Part shown: in pieces, positions 8,937 to 16,511 of the stretch
How positions within the stretch are numbered: position 1 is the first letter of the stretch
Layout: every line of letters begins with the position of its first letter
Origin: an uncultured Spirochaetaceae bacterium
GTDB taxonomy: Bacteria; Spirochaetota; Spirochaetia; Sphaerochaetales; Sphaerochaetaceae
NCBI GenBank assembly: GCA_944388955.1
Contig: CALXKJ010000010.1
Span: forward strand, 1-64,000
Length of the DNA stretch: 64,000 nt
Reading direction: 5' to 3'
The notes under the pieces: generated by a model
What the model was told of the DNA's origin: nothing
Database searches by the model: none
What the model saw: the letters and a program-made list of their open reading frames with translations, nothing else
Made by a program: the position numbers and the translations under genes

Positions 8937-8963
8937 CTCCTTGCAATGCAGGGAGTTTTTTTA
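8937..8963 (+). terminator. Rho-independent terminator of the tRNA unit
   Basis: Stem CTCCTTGC/GCAGGGAG (one G-T pair) with loop AAT, followed by a run of seven T. Confidence 0.85.
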
Positions 8964-9074
8964 TTCATAGTATTTCGTTTGAACGGAATTTGTATACTTC
9001 ATTGTTACACGAAACGAACACTTTTATAAAAGCCTTATTGCTTCATATTAGCTGCAAGAAAAGAGTCTCTTAAT

Positions 9075-9269
9075 TCAACGATGCCGTCCTCGAGATGGGG
9101 TGTATTTTTTGACTGCCTCATAGTAACTATGACCATTCTGAATATCACTTATAATTGAAGCTCTCTGATGGACTAGATATGTAAGCCGCGTACTGAAGGA
9201 AACAAGCATGGCGTCTCTGCTATACAGCTTCTCAATATCTTCCATTGATGGAAGCTTTGATATATCCAC
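9075..9269 (-). CDS. Small hypothetical ORF, possible gene fragment
   Basis: An open frame of 64 codons from a GTG at 9269 that can be read open for about a dozen codons further upstream before an in-frame TAG. The protein is charged and mostly helical by composition (LPSMEDIEKLYSRDAMLVSF, ending YEAVKKYTPSRGRHR). I do not recognise a family. There is no clear ribosome-binding site, and the same-strand neighbour upstream (9463-9828) is separated by about 190 bp without a gene. It may be the tail of a decayed gene that once formed a pair with that neighbour. The rest of the stretch 8964-9462 holds nothing I can identify. Confidence 0.3.
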   Translation of the reverse strand: MDISKLPSMEDIEKLYSRDAMLVSFSTRLTYLVHQRASIISDIQNGHSYYEAVKKYTPSRGRHR

Positions 9270-9462
9270 AATTGATGGATCACTGACATGTTCGATGGAA
9301 TTCTTCTAAGACCTGTAGAATCCATTTGTTTTCTCATGCAATAGTTGGTATAGTATTGGCCCCTTCCTCAAGCATGTCTTGACTGATAAATACCAAATCC
9401 TGCTAGAAATATCGCAAAATCAGGCTTATTTATCTATCTAATGCTATTGAAATATCCGCTGC

Positions 9463-9828
9463 TCAGAGCCGTACCCACCGGTCAGATAAAAAGGGCTTGA
9501 GAGCGAGCCTACGGTTTTCAGTATCTTGTCTTGAAGAGGGTACAGCTTCTCCTCGTAATATTGCGTATGCGATATCAGCTTTTTGCCGCGCCTCCTTCCT
9601 AAGCCCTTGCCGTGTTTGTGCTGTGAATAGTCTTTTCACAGTATCAATTCCGAAAAGAGATACAAGTTCATGCCATCTAAGGTTCTCAAATGCCCGTATG
9701 AAGCACCGCCTTAGCTTAGCTTCATCTTGCTTTCTGGGATGTTCAATCAGATCCAGCATCAGCGATGGATTGATATCATAATCCCAATACAGGTTCCTTA
9801 TAAGTTCCTCTTTCTCTTTTCTATTCAT
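9463..9828 (-). CDS. Small hypothetical protein, DUF6922-like
   Basis: A 121-residue basic protein beginning MNRKEKEELIRNLYWDYDIN. The opening (L-Y/F-W-D-Y-D) followed by a helical region and FENLRWHELVSLFGIDTVKRL is reminiscent of the small DUF6922-type proteins often encoded next to AbiEii/AbiGii nucleotidyltransferase toxins. That family link is from memory and unverified. GGTGA lies about 9 nt before the ATG. No intact nucleotidyltransferase gene follows on the same strand, only the short ORF at 9075, so this may be an orphan from a broken two-gene module at the edge of the accessory island. Confidence 0.5.
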   Translation of the reverse strand: MNRKEKEELIRNLYWDYDINPSLMLDLIEHPRKQDEAKLRRCFIRAFENLRWHELVSLFGIDTVKRLFTAQTRQGLRKEARQKADIAYAILRGEAVPSSRQDTENRRLALKPFLSDRWVRL

Positions 9829-10054
9829 TTCTATTCACCAAGAATAATATACCCATTTCATTTTACCAGTCACAATTAGAAATCTATTGATTATTTTCAA
9901 CCACAAAGTGAGAGAATATAAGGAAAACCCTAACAGTATTCATATAATTGACAATGTCCAATACGCTCGATAGTATTTACGGCGTATATTCACACAGGCA
10001 TTCTATCTTGTTTGAATATATGAGTTTTTACAATAAAAAACTGTTTATCTTCTT

Positions 10055-10079
10055 GAGGGTTCGACTCCCGCTTGAAGAT
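10055..10079 (+). other. tRNA- or tmRNA-like 3' end, candidate attachment site
   Basis: The sequence reads as a T arm (GAGGG, loop TTCGACT, CCCGC; one mismatch in the stem) followed by seven nt that could be a 3' acceptor strand, and then at once by a hairpin terminator. No D arm or anticodon arm precedes it, so this is not a functional tRNA. A tRNA or tmRNA 3' end with its terminator, cut off from the rest of the gene, is what integration of a mobile element leaves behind. It does not match the 3' ends of the two intact tRNAs at 8.8 kb. Confidence 0.4.
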
Positions 10080-10085
10080 GGAAAA

Positions 10086-10113
10086 AACTCTCTTCGGAGA
10101 GCTTTTGTTTTTG
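10086..10113 (+). terminator. Rho-independent terminator
   Basis: Stem CTCTC/GAGAG with a TTCG tetraloop, preceded by an A run and followed by TTTTGTTTTT. It sits 7 nt after the tRNA-like 3' end and looks like that gene's own terminator. Confidence 0.8.
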
Positions 10114-10148
10114 TCCGTTATTCTGGCCGTCTGCAAAGACGGTCACTT

Positions 10149-11639
10149 TTATGAAATCGAGATTCCAAGTTTATACACAACATCAGACATATAATCATGA
10201 TTTAGCCAGAATGATTGCTTTGTCATCCAGTCTCCATTCGGAAGCATAAATGCGTTTTTCCTTGAACTGTCATAACTATTGGCATAGACCTTGCCATTTA
10301 TGATGTGATATGCCTTTGGCGCGTGAGGTCTGACGTGAGCAATTGATTCGGGTTCACTTTTCTTAGGTAAGTCGTTTGTTATCTCGACTCCACCATTGGC
10401 ATTTTCAACCGGAACAAGTTTAACACCATGTGTAAGTTTATTCTTTGCAATTTCCCAGCATTTTCGAAGTGGACCGTAAATATCAGTACCTGACATTCCC
10501 CAGAATGAGGCACCAATAAATCTGCAAACTTCCTTGCCATCAAGAGATTCTTTCTTCCATATCGAAAGCAGGAATCTGGTGCTTTCAAAATAATTGCAAA
10601 GTGCTGATTCATCGAATGAATCTTCATTAAGAACACTTAGAAAATCAGAAACGGGGAGTGAAATTGACTCTCTAAGTTTTCCATTTGATTCAAATCGCAG
10701 AGTCTTCATCACAATGTTTGCCTTCAGAAACTCCTCACAATTGTTAGAACGCACTCCCATCATCGCAAAAGACAGCCCAGAGTGAAAATTTTTTGATTTT
10801 AATAATGCGACATCCAATTCCTGCGCAATCTCAAAATCATATTTACCGACATACCTATTCATTCTGCCGATGGCAACTGATTCAAAATCCACCCCAAGCT
10901 TCTCTGCTCTGACATATGTATCCTTATCTTGCATTATGTAGTTATTCTGAAGATAAGTCATATAGGAATTCTTCAGACAGAAGGCCCTTGGCTTCGCCTC
11001 CTTATATGGAGGATATCCTTGCTTCTTCATCTGTCCGCTGGATCCTTTCGTGCAAGCCCCAAGATACTCAGTCATACTTTCGGAAAGTTCATCAGCCCTC
11101 CCCTCATAAACAAGGCGCATGATATCCGCCCAATCTTTCCGTATAACTGGCATATCTTCTTCTGGAGGGGTAAAAAGGGTTACTTTCTCAAACCTGTATG
11201 CTCCTTGATCTATACTTTTATGATTAGATGGCCGAAGATATACACATAGAAGAATGCATTTAAGTTTCTCTGCGAGATGCGTTTCTTCAAATTTCTTAGG
11301 GCGTCCATCGATTTCATTATCAACAGGCATATAGCTTATCATTGTGATAACAAGGCGCTCTCCGGCTTTCCATGCTTTAATACCTTTTTCAACAGGAGTA
11401 ACTTTGAGTTCAACTCCAAGATCTTCAAAATCAGGTCTCTGGGCGCTATTGGTTGCAATGCCCAAAGCTTCTTCGACTATATTCCCAATACTACCTTTAT
11501 GCTTGAGAGAACTCATAAGATGCTCGGCTTTTTCTTCGTCAGGAACATATTTTGCTATTTCGCTCAACGTCTCCCCCAGCACCATATCTTTTACAGATTT
11601 CTCAAGATTTTCAATCGAACTCAAATCCACACTCTTCAC
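10149..11639 (-). CDS. Type II restriction endonuclease, Sau3AI/MutH family
   Basis: A 496-residue protein, close to Sau3AI (489 residues) in length. The N-terminal domain carries a MutH-type catalytic set: Glu at 56, then Asp70, Glu77 and Lys79 in PDFEDLGVELKV. This is the D-x6-E-x-K spacing of E. coli MutH. Sau3AI-type enzymes cut at GATC and have a second, non-catalytic MutH-like domain, which the length allows here. The start is a GTG at 11639. The cognate methyltransferase is probably the gene at 13570-14775, also on the minus strand but separated by an oppositely oriented DUF262 gene. The GATC specificity is inferred from the family only. Confidence 0.82.
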   Translation of the reverse strand: MKSVDLSSIENLEKSVKDMVLGETLSEIAKYVPDEEKAEHLMSSLKHKGSIGNIVEEALGIATNSAQRPDFEDLGVELKVTPVEKGIKAWKAGERLVITMISYMPVDNEIDGRPKKFEETHLAEKLKCILLCVYLRPSNHKSIDQGAYRFEKVTLFTPPEEDMPVIRKDWADIMRLVYEGRADELSESMTEYLGACTKGSSGQMKKQGYPPYKEAKPRAFCLKNSYMTYLQNNYIMQDKDTYVRAEKLGVDFESVAIGRMNRYVGKYDFEIAQELDVALLKSKNFHSGLSFAMMGVRSNNCEEFLKANIVMKTLRFESNGKLRESISLPVSDFLSVLNEDSFDESALCNYFESTRFLLSIWKKESLDGKEVCRFIGASFWGMSGTDIYGPLRKCWEIAKNKLTHGVKLVPVENANGGVEITNDLPKKSEPESIAHVRPHAPKAYHIINGKVYANSYDSSRKNAFMLPNGDWMTKQSFWLNHDYMSDVVYKLGISIS

Positions 11640-11689
11640 GATTACAATCCTATGATCCTGAATCTTATTTTACTAATACCTATGAATTG

Positions 11690-11718
11690 TTCCAGAGACT
11701 TGCCGCAATTGTTATAAT
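11690..11718 (+). promoter_or_regulatory. Promoter of the DUF262 gene
   Basis: TGTTATAAT gives an extended -10 with a perfect TATAAT (11713-11718); TTCCAG at 11690-11695 is a weak -35 box 17 nt upstream. An AAGGAG ribosome-binding site follows at 11726. The region lies in the 102-bp divergent gap to the restriction-enzyme gene. Confidence 0.55.
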
Positions 11719-11741
11719 CCTGAACAAGGAGAATTACTAGA

Positions 11742-13535
11742 ATGGACTTCGTTAATATCGAAAATATATGTTCAAACGGTTATTATGCAGTGCCAGATTA
11801 TCAGAGAGATTATGAATGGACAGCTTATCAAAATGAAACACTAAAAGATGACATATTTGCTATTGCAGACTCACCAAATACTCAAAATCATTTCATGGGA
11901 GCTCTTGTAACAGTCAAATATGATTTAAGCAATGCTGTTAATCAATCAATCAAAAATCTACAAAGCTATGACATTGATAATGATAATGTGCGTCACATTG
12001 TTGATGGTCAGCAGAGGTTGACATCGTTGATGATTTTTATTTCTGAACTTAGAAGATTCATAAAGGACAAAGGCCCTGACATGAATATTCCAACAGGGAA
12101 CATAAGTAATTATGATAGTCGTCTCAAAAAAATACTTGTTGGAGATAATTGCAATCAAAACAGCGAAGTAGTAAGCCGGTTAATTCTGAATGGAAACACA
12201 GGATATTGCTTTAACAAAGAAATAACTGGATGTTCCAATCGATTATATAAAGGTAATCTGAAAGGTGCCACGAGAATCAAAAGAGCTAGGGAGATTTTCA
12301 AAAATGCAATAGAAGCAAAATATGCGGGATTGATGAAAGAAGGAAATTCCCCAGAAAATATTCACGACTATTTCAAAAAATTTATCAACATAATCTGTAC
12401 TCGTATCATTTTTGTTGAAATACGATGCAATGACTCCACAGATGCTTTCCAGGTATTTGACTCACTGAATGGAAAAGGTCTTGACCTCACAGCTGCTGAT
12501 AGAATCAAAAATATCTTTCTCAGCTGGGATAACACAGGAAACGGTGTTAAAAACTGGAAAATACTTGAAGAGAATATCGGAGAAGATTATCTCACTAGCT
12601 TCTTTGTTGCACTCTTCTTCTACAACAATACCAGAAGGATTCCAAAAAATAGATTGCCTGAGCAATTCAAATTTGACTACAAAGAATGTGCAGAAACAAA
12701 TTATTATACATTCTTCAACAAGCTTTCAGATGCGGCCAGATTATATGGGGAGCTTCGAAGTGCGAGAACTGGACATAGCGTAGTTGATAACATATTGAAA
12801 AAAATCATGCTGATAAAATCTGACCAGATTTACGTTGCTATATTTTCTGCAGCTTTTCATTATGACAACATTGTTGGAACTCAGTCTTATGTAGATTTCC
12901 TTAATGCACTTATAAAATATATTGTCAGAATGCAGGTCTGTCAGAAAAGCATGAATAGGCTCGATGTGGTATTCTCAGAGTGCATTAAAAACATGAAAAA
13001 AGGTGACTTATTACCTGATATTACTGCAAAAATCGCTAGCGAAACAAAAACTATTTCAGACGAATCATTCAAAAGAAGCTTTATTGAATTTGCACCTTCC
13101 GATAACAATATTTCATACTATTATCTGGGAGAAATAGAAGATTTTCTTAGAACAAAAGCAGGTTATCAAACATCAGTATTCAATGAGAGAACCAGTGTAG
13201 AACATATTATTCCTAAATCGTTGCCAACCGAATGGTTTGATGACGGATATGAGCTTCCAGAAGATGTGAAAGACAATACTAAAGAGCTTCTGATTGAACG
13301 AATCGGAAACAAGGCTCTTCTATTCCAGTATGATAATTCTTCAGCGGGAAACTCCACATACCAAGATAAAGTGACTATTTATATCAATGGTACTCCAGGA
13401 CGGCTAAATGGCAATGCAAAAAATACGTTCAAACTGATTGAGGAATTACTTGATGACTATCCATCTAAATTTGATTATGAATCTGTAAATAATCGAGCTG
13501 AAAAACTTGCGGATTATGCAATACAGATATGGTAA
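11742..13535 (+). CDS. DUF262/DUF1524 protein, GmrSD-like defence nuclease
   Basis: A 597-residue single-chain protein. The N-terminal DUF262 (GmrS-like, ParB-type NTPase) has YQRDYEW (about 20-26) and the DGQQRLTSL motif (about 88-96). The C-terminal DUF1524 (GmrD-like, His-Me/HNH nuclease) has SVEHIIPKSL with His at about 488, then an IGNK segment. Fused GmrSD-type enzymes restrict phage DNA, often with modified bases, and need no cognate methylase. The gene is visibly more AT-rich than the housekeeping genes, which suggests recent transfer. AAGGAG lies 10 nt before the ATG. It stands between, and opposite to, the restriction enzyme and methyltransferase genes, and a bidirectional terminator follows it. 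Confidence 0.8.
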   Translation: MDFVNIENICSNGYYAVPDYQRDYEWTAYQNETLKDDIFAIADSPNTQNHFMGALVTVKYDLSNAVNQSIKNLQSYDIDNDNVRHIVDGQQRLTSLMIFISELRRFIKDKGPDMNIPTGNISNYDSRLKKILVGDNCNQNSEVVSRLILNGNTGYCFNKEITGCSNRLYKGNLKGATRIKRAREIFKNAIEAKYAGLMKEGNSPENIHDYFKKFINIICTRIIFVEIRCNDSTDAFQVFDSLNGKGLDLTAADRIKNIFLSWDNTGNGVKNWKILEENIGEDYLTSFFVALFFYNNTRRIPKNRLPEQFKFDYKECAETNYYTFFNKLSDAARLYGELRSARTGHSVVDNILKKIMLIKSDQIYVAIFSAAFHYDNIVGTQSYVDFLNALIKYIVRMQVCQKSMNRLDVVFSECIKNMKKGDLLPDITAKIASETKTISDESFKRSFIEFAPSDNNISYYYLGEIEDFLRTKAGYQTSVFNERTSVEHIIPKSLPTEWFDDGYELPEDVKDNTKELLIERIGNKALLFQYDNSSAGNSTYQDKVTIYINGTPGRLNGNAKNTFKLIEELLDDYPSKFDYESVNNRAEKLADYAIQIW

Positions 13536-13540
13536 AAGGA

Positions 13541-13561
13541 TGGCTCAGCATCTCTGAGCCA
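13541..13561. terminator. Bidirectional terminator between DUF262 and methyltransferase genes
   Basis: A perfect 8-bp stem TGGCTCAG/CTGAGCCA with loop CATCT sits in the 34-bp convergent gap. The minus-strand tail CCTTTTACC and the plus-strand tail CCTTGCTTTC are both T-rich. Confidence 0.75.
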
Positions 13562-13569
13562 CCTTGCTT

Positions 13570-14775
13570 TCATCTTATTTCATTTATTCTTTTACCCATT
13601 ATTTCTATTAGTCCTACAACAAGTGCATTACCCATACAGAAGTACCTGAATTTCTGAGACATACCTGTGTTTGTCCAATTATCAGGGAATCCGTTAAGTC
13701 GTTCACACTCCATAGGAGTAAGCAGTCTTAGTTTTCCTGTTTCAGGATCTCTGATGACATGGGTTGATCTATTTTTAGTAGACTCCCCTGTCAGCATCGT
13801 GCGGCTTGGCTTATCAAGGTAATCTGGATATGCTATTGGACCTTCGGAATAATTGTATTCATGCCCTGTTGATGTCACTCTTTTTTCTTTTTTTGCACCT
13901 TTCAAATAAGCCCATTGCGGCTCATCTTCTGGCTTTATATAGAATATCTCAGATACATTCTTTTCAAGAATATCACCAAGGGTCATTCTGTGACCATCAT
14001 AAACAGAGTCAACACGATATGTATAACATACATAATCGATACAGTATCCACTATTCTCAAAAGGAGCACTGAAATCATCTGATACAGATTTTATATCCTT
14101 AGGTATCTCTATTTTGCGAACCCTCGTCCCTGCATACGGATGACATCCAAATGGCACAGCAAAAAAACCAGAATGGAGGAGAACATTCTCCGCTTCTTTG
14201 TTTGCGTATAGCTTTTCCTGGACTGCTGTATCTTTTGTTGCGAATATAAAAGTTCTTCTTCGTCTTTGAGGGAATCCATAATCAGCTGCATTTATTACAC
14301 GCCATTCTATTGAATATCCGAGAGAAAGCAGACATGAAAGGATAATTCCAAAATCTCGACCACGTTGACGAGCTGGAGATTTTAAAAGGCGGTCAACATT
14401 TTCTAATAAAATAAATCTTGGTTTTTTATCAGAGGCAATGCGATAAATTTCCCACCAAAGTACACCCTTCTTTCCCTGTATTCCCTTTGAATTCGCTAAT
14501 GTTGAAGCTACAGAATAATCCTGACATGGAAATCCACCAACTAAAAGTTCATGGGCAGGAATGTCTTCAGCTAAAACAGTTGCAACATCTACATTGAGAT
14601 TAACACTATCCTTGAAATGTTCATTGTAGCAATCAAAAGCCCATTGGCTCTTTTTTCCAGGCTCCCATTGATTTGCCATAATCACTTTCCAACCAGACTT
14701 TTTGAGCCCAAGGTTAAAACCGCCTACTCCTGCAAAGAGCTCTACTACGGTTTTATCTGTCTTGTATGTTTCCAT
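13570..14775 (-). CDS. DNA (cytosine-5-)-methyltransferase
   Basis: A 401-residue type II C5 methyltransferase. Motif I (ELFAGVGGFNLG, about 12-23) binds SAM, motif IV has the catalytic Cys84 in GGFPCQ, motif VI is ENV (125-127), motif VIII is QRRRR (170-174) and motif X contains GNALVVGLI near the C-terminus. The segment between VIII and X is the target-recognition domain. It probably protects the sites cut by the Sau3AI-like enzyme at 10149; M.Sau3AI-type enzymes make GAT-m5C, so GATC is the expected target. AGGTGA lies 7 nt before the ATG. Two inverted repeats upstream may serve autoregulation. Confidence 0.9.
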   Translation of the reverse strand: METYKTDKTVVELFAGVGGFNLGLKKSGWKVIMANQWEPGKKSQWAFDCYNEHFKDSVNLNVDVATVLAEDIPAHELLVGGFPCQDYSVASTLANSKGIQGKKGVLWWEIYRIASDKKPRFILLENVDRLLKSPARQRGRDFGIILSCLLSLGYSIEWRVINAADYGFPQRRRRTFIFATKDTAVQEKLYANKEAENVLLHSGFFAVPFGCHPYAGTRVRKIEIPKDIKSVSDDFSAPFENSGYCIDYVCYTYRVDSVYDGHRMTLGDILEKNVSEIFYIKPEDEPQWAYLKGAKKEKRVTSTGHEYNYSEGPIAYPDYLDKPSRTMLTGESTKNRSTHVIRDPETGKLRLLTPMECERLNGFPDNWTNTGMSQKFRYFCMGNALVVGLIEIMGKRINEIR

Positions 14776-14797
14776 GTCTTATCACCTGTAAGGCTGC

Positions 14798-14874
14798 AAT
14801 CAATGCAGATTGATTTTTTGACTTTAGCAGAAATGTATAAAAAAAACAAAAAATGATCAACCATTTTCGTTGAT
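14798..14874. promoter_or_regulatory. Two inverted repeats upstream of the methyltransferase gene
   Basis: AATCAAT-GCAG-ATTGATT (14798-14815) lies 23 bp before the methyltransferase start, and ATCAAC-N7-GTTGAT (14856-14874) lies 60 bp further up. Both contain an ATCAA half-site, so they could be operators for one protein. Some C5 methyltransferases repress their own genes, but no helix-turn-helix extension is evident in this one. Confidence 0.4.
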
Positions 14875-14980
14875 TTGACACAGTGAGAACCACAGAAAAA
14901 TAGTATTTTGCTTCTTGCCTCCTTTATAATATGTAACTTCACATCTTTTCATCTTTTGTTTCTATGCCTTAATGGGAAGC

Positions 14981-15118
14981 ATGAATCAAAGGGATCTTAT
15001 CAAGGAAGCTGATGAGTTAATCATCAAGACAGAGCAACAGGATGCACTTGAGGATGAGAGGAAGAAAGAAGGAGAAGAGAATCTGAATCTTCTTCTATCG
15101 CTTCTTTCCAGCAAATAG
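14981..15118 (+). CDS. Possible 45-residue acidic small protein
   Basis: An open frame from ATG to TAG that encodes MNQRDLIKEADELIIKTEQQ and continues with acidic, helix-forming residues, ending in a Leu/Ser-rich tail. In-frame ATGs at 14972 and 14981 are both possible; GGGAAG lies very close to the second. The composition is protein-like (amphipathic, Glu/Lys/Leu), but no family is recognised and it may be the leftover of a larger gene at the island edge. It is convergent with the barrel protein gene at 15163. Confidence 0.3.
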   Translation: MNQRDLIKEADELIIKTEQQDALEDERKKEGEENLNLLLSLLSSK

Positions 15119-15162
15119 GCATCTCGTCATTGACGCCCCGCCGGAAATGACAGGGCTGATTA

Positions 15163-15726
15163 TCAATACACGAATGAAACACCGACAAACGGGGCCACGA
15201 CAACAATAGGAACACCTTCTGTCGTGAAAGCACTCTGGTCTCCTATTTCCGGCATTGTTCCAAAGATTGCGCCTCCTGCGGTGATACCTGTCTTCACAGC
15301 AACATTCTCGCCTACATCAAAAGATGCTGTGACCGTACCGTATATATCGAAAAGGTTTACTATCAGGATAGTGCGGACTTTAAGTCCGAGACTCAGGGCA
15401 AGATCAAAGCTCTCACCAATAGGGAAATCATATGCAAGTCCTACTTTACCAGTCAGAAGAGCGGCTGAACCGATGAATTCATTGCCATCAGGAGCAAACT
15501 GCGCCAAAGGAAACCAGCCACCGATTCCATACTCAATACCGAAGCCTCCATCTGCTCCGAAATAATTCGCACCTTCAGCCATGACGACAGCTCCTAAAAT
15601 CGTAGAGCCATCGGATGTGGATATGAACACTTCAGGATATAGTGTTCCACCGATTTCACCTTTTGCCGCTGATAGATTCATGATTGCGATAACAGCAACA
15701 AGGATAAGGATACAGGCTTTCTTCAT
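15163..15726 (-). CDS. Small outer-membrane beta-barrel-like protein
   Basis: A 187-residue exported protein. A signal peptide (MKKACILILVAVIAIMNLSA) is followed by alternating hydrophobic and Gly/aromatic strands typical of small eight-stranded barrels, and the chain ends in an aromatic residue (VSFVY), the usual terminal signature of outer-membrane barrels. No enzymatic motif is present and the family is not recognised. GGAGGG lies before the ATG at 15726. It is monocistronic, with an AT-rich upstream region. The function is unknown. Confidence 0.65.
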   Translation of the reverse strand: MKKACILILVAVIAIMNLSAAKGEIGGTLYPEVFISTSDGSTILGAVVMAEGANYFGADGGFGIEYGIGGWFPLAQFAPDGNEFIGSAALLTGKVGLAYDFPIGESFDLALSLGLKVRTILIVNLFDIYGTVTASFDVGENVAVKTGITAGGAIFGTMPEIGDQSAFTTEGVPIVVVAPFVGVSFVY

Positions 15727-15993
15727 AAATCCCTCCGGTTAATGAAATTCTCTCATCAGTTTTCGGAGAAATCAAGAAAAGGACATACAGCTGAATAGCA
15801 TGTCTGGAGAAAAATTCAATGTTAATTATTGATTTCTATATAATTTTTATTCTGTAATTTATGTAAATAAATATGAAAAACATTATTTTCAAAATTTAAC
15901 TGATATGAATTTATTTATCATTCTAAATGAATTTATCATTCATTTCACATGAATTACTATGGAACAATCAGAGTTTCCTACAATATTCATAGC

Positions 15994-16027
15994 AACAGAA
16001 CCGGAAAGATATCTTCCCGATTCTGTT
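15994..16027 (-). terminator. Long hairpin after the copA-csoR operon
   Basis: On the minus strand AACAGAA and a CGGGAA segment pair with TTTCCG and TTCTGTT around the loop GATATC, a stem of about 13-14 bp, 12 nt past the csoR stop. No long T run follows, so it is a probable but imperfect terminator or 3' stabiliser. Confidence 0.6.
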
Positions 16028-16039
16028 TGTCAGTTTTAG

Positions 16040-16309
16040 TCATGCTTTTGCGGTCATCTTCTCAAGGACTTTCAGAGCTTCCTCTATCTTCTCGTTAGGC
16101 TCGTCTGTCTTGAGAGCATCACGGACACAACTTCGGATATGAGCTTCCAGGACTTCCTGCGCTGCTTTCTTCAGAATAGCAGAGGATGCAAGAATCTGAT
16201 CCGCGATTGTCACGCAATAGCGGTCATCGTCTATCATCTTCAGTATTCCGTCAAGCTGTCCACGCGCTATCGATATCTTGCGCTTCACGCTATCTTTATC
16301 AGCCTTCAA
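16040..16309 (-). CDS. csoR: CsoR-family copper-sensing repressor
   Basis: An 89-residue all-helical DUF156 protein. It keeps the Cu(I) ligand set Cys-x(n)-His-x3-Cys: Cys in RYCVTI (about 32), then His and Cys in EAHIRSC. This separates CsoR from RcnR/FrmR, which have other N-terminal ligands. It starts with TTG at 16309 behind a good GAGGTGA, and overlaps the copA end by 11 bp, so the two are translationally coupled. Copper binding should release it from the operator at 18888-18913 and induce the operon including itself. Confidence 0.9.
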   Translation of the reverse strand: MKADKDSVKRKISIARGQLDGILKMIDDDRYCVTIADQILASSAILKKAAQEVLEAHIRSCVRDALKTDEPNEKIEEALKVLEKMTAKA

Positions 16310-16511
16310 TACCAGTCACCTCATATCCAGCTTCAGTCACAGCGTTTCTAAGCGCATCATCAGTTACACTCTCTGAGGCGCTGATTACAGCATTCTTGTT
16401 CTCCAGTGAAACATCCACACTCTCAACGCCTTCAACCTTCTCAAGCGCGTCATGGACATGCTTGACGCAGTGCATGCACATCATTCCTTCAATAGCGATT
16501 GTCTTTTTCAT
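16299..16511 (-). CDS. copZ: Internal in-frame start giving a separate CopZ-like copper chaperone
   Basis: Within copA, AAAGGAGA lies at the ideal distance (8 nt from GGAG) before an in-frame ATG at 16511. Initiation there yields a 70-residue protein, MKKTIAIEGMMCMHC and onward, the size and fold of the cytosolic chaperone CopZ with its CxxC copper site. The copA frame reads straight through with no stop, so the same domain could be made both fused to the pump and alone. This most simply reflects a former copA-copZ pair whose intervening stop was lost. Expression as a free protein is inferred. Confidence 0.6.
   Translation of the reverse strand: MKKTIAIEGMMCMHCVKHVHDALEKVEGVESVDVSLENKNAVISASESVTDDALRNAVTEAGYEVTGIEG

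Larger units (their letters stand above)
9829..10148. other. Intergenic island segment
   Basis: About 320 bp without a convincing gene. It contains the tRNA/tmRNA-like 3' end at 10055-10079, the hairpin terminator right after it, and a second hairpin at 10125-10144 (GGCCGTCT/AGACGGTC, loop GCAA) just past the end of the restriction-enzyme gene. Nothing else is recognised. Confidence 0.5.

Noticed and set aside
8723-9073. Open frame of 116 codons on the plus strand
   Set aside because: It runs through both tRNA genes and their terminator; the tRNAs fold perfectly and explain the sequence.
12990-13540. Second, separate nuclease gene for DUF1524
   Set aside because: The DUF1524 part is in the same frame as DUF262 without a stop or an internal start with a ribosome-binding site, so it is one fused protein.
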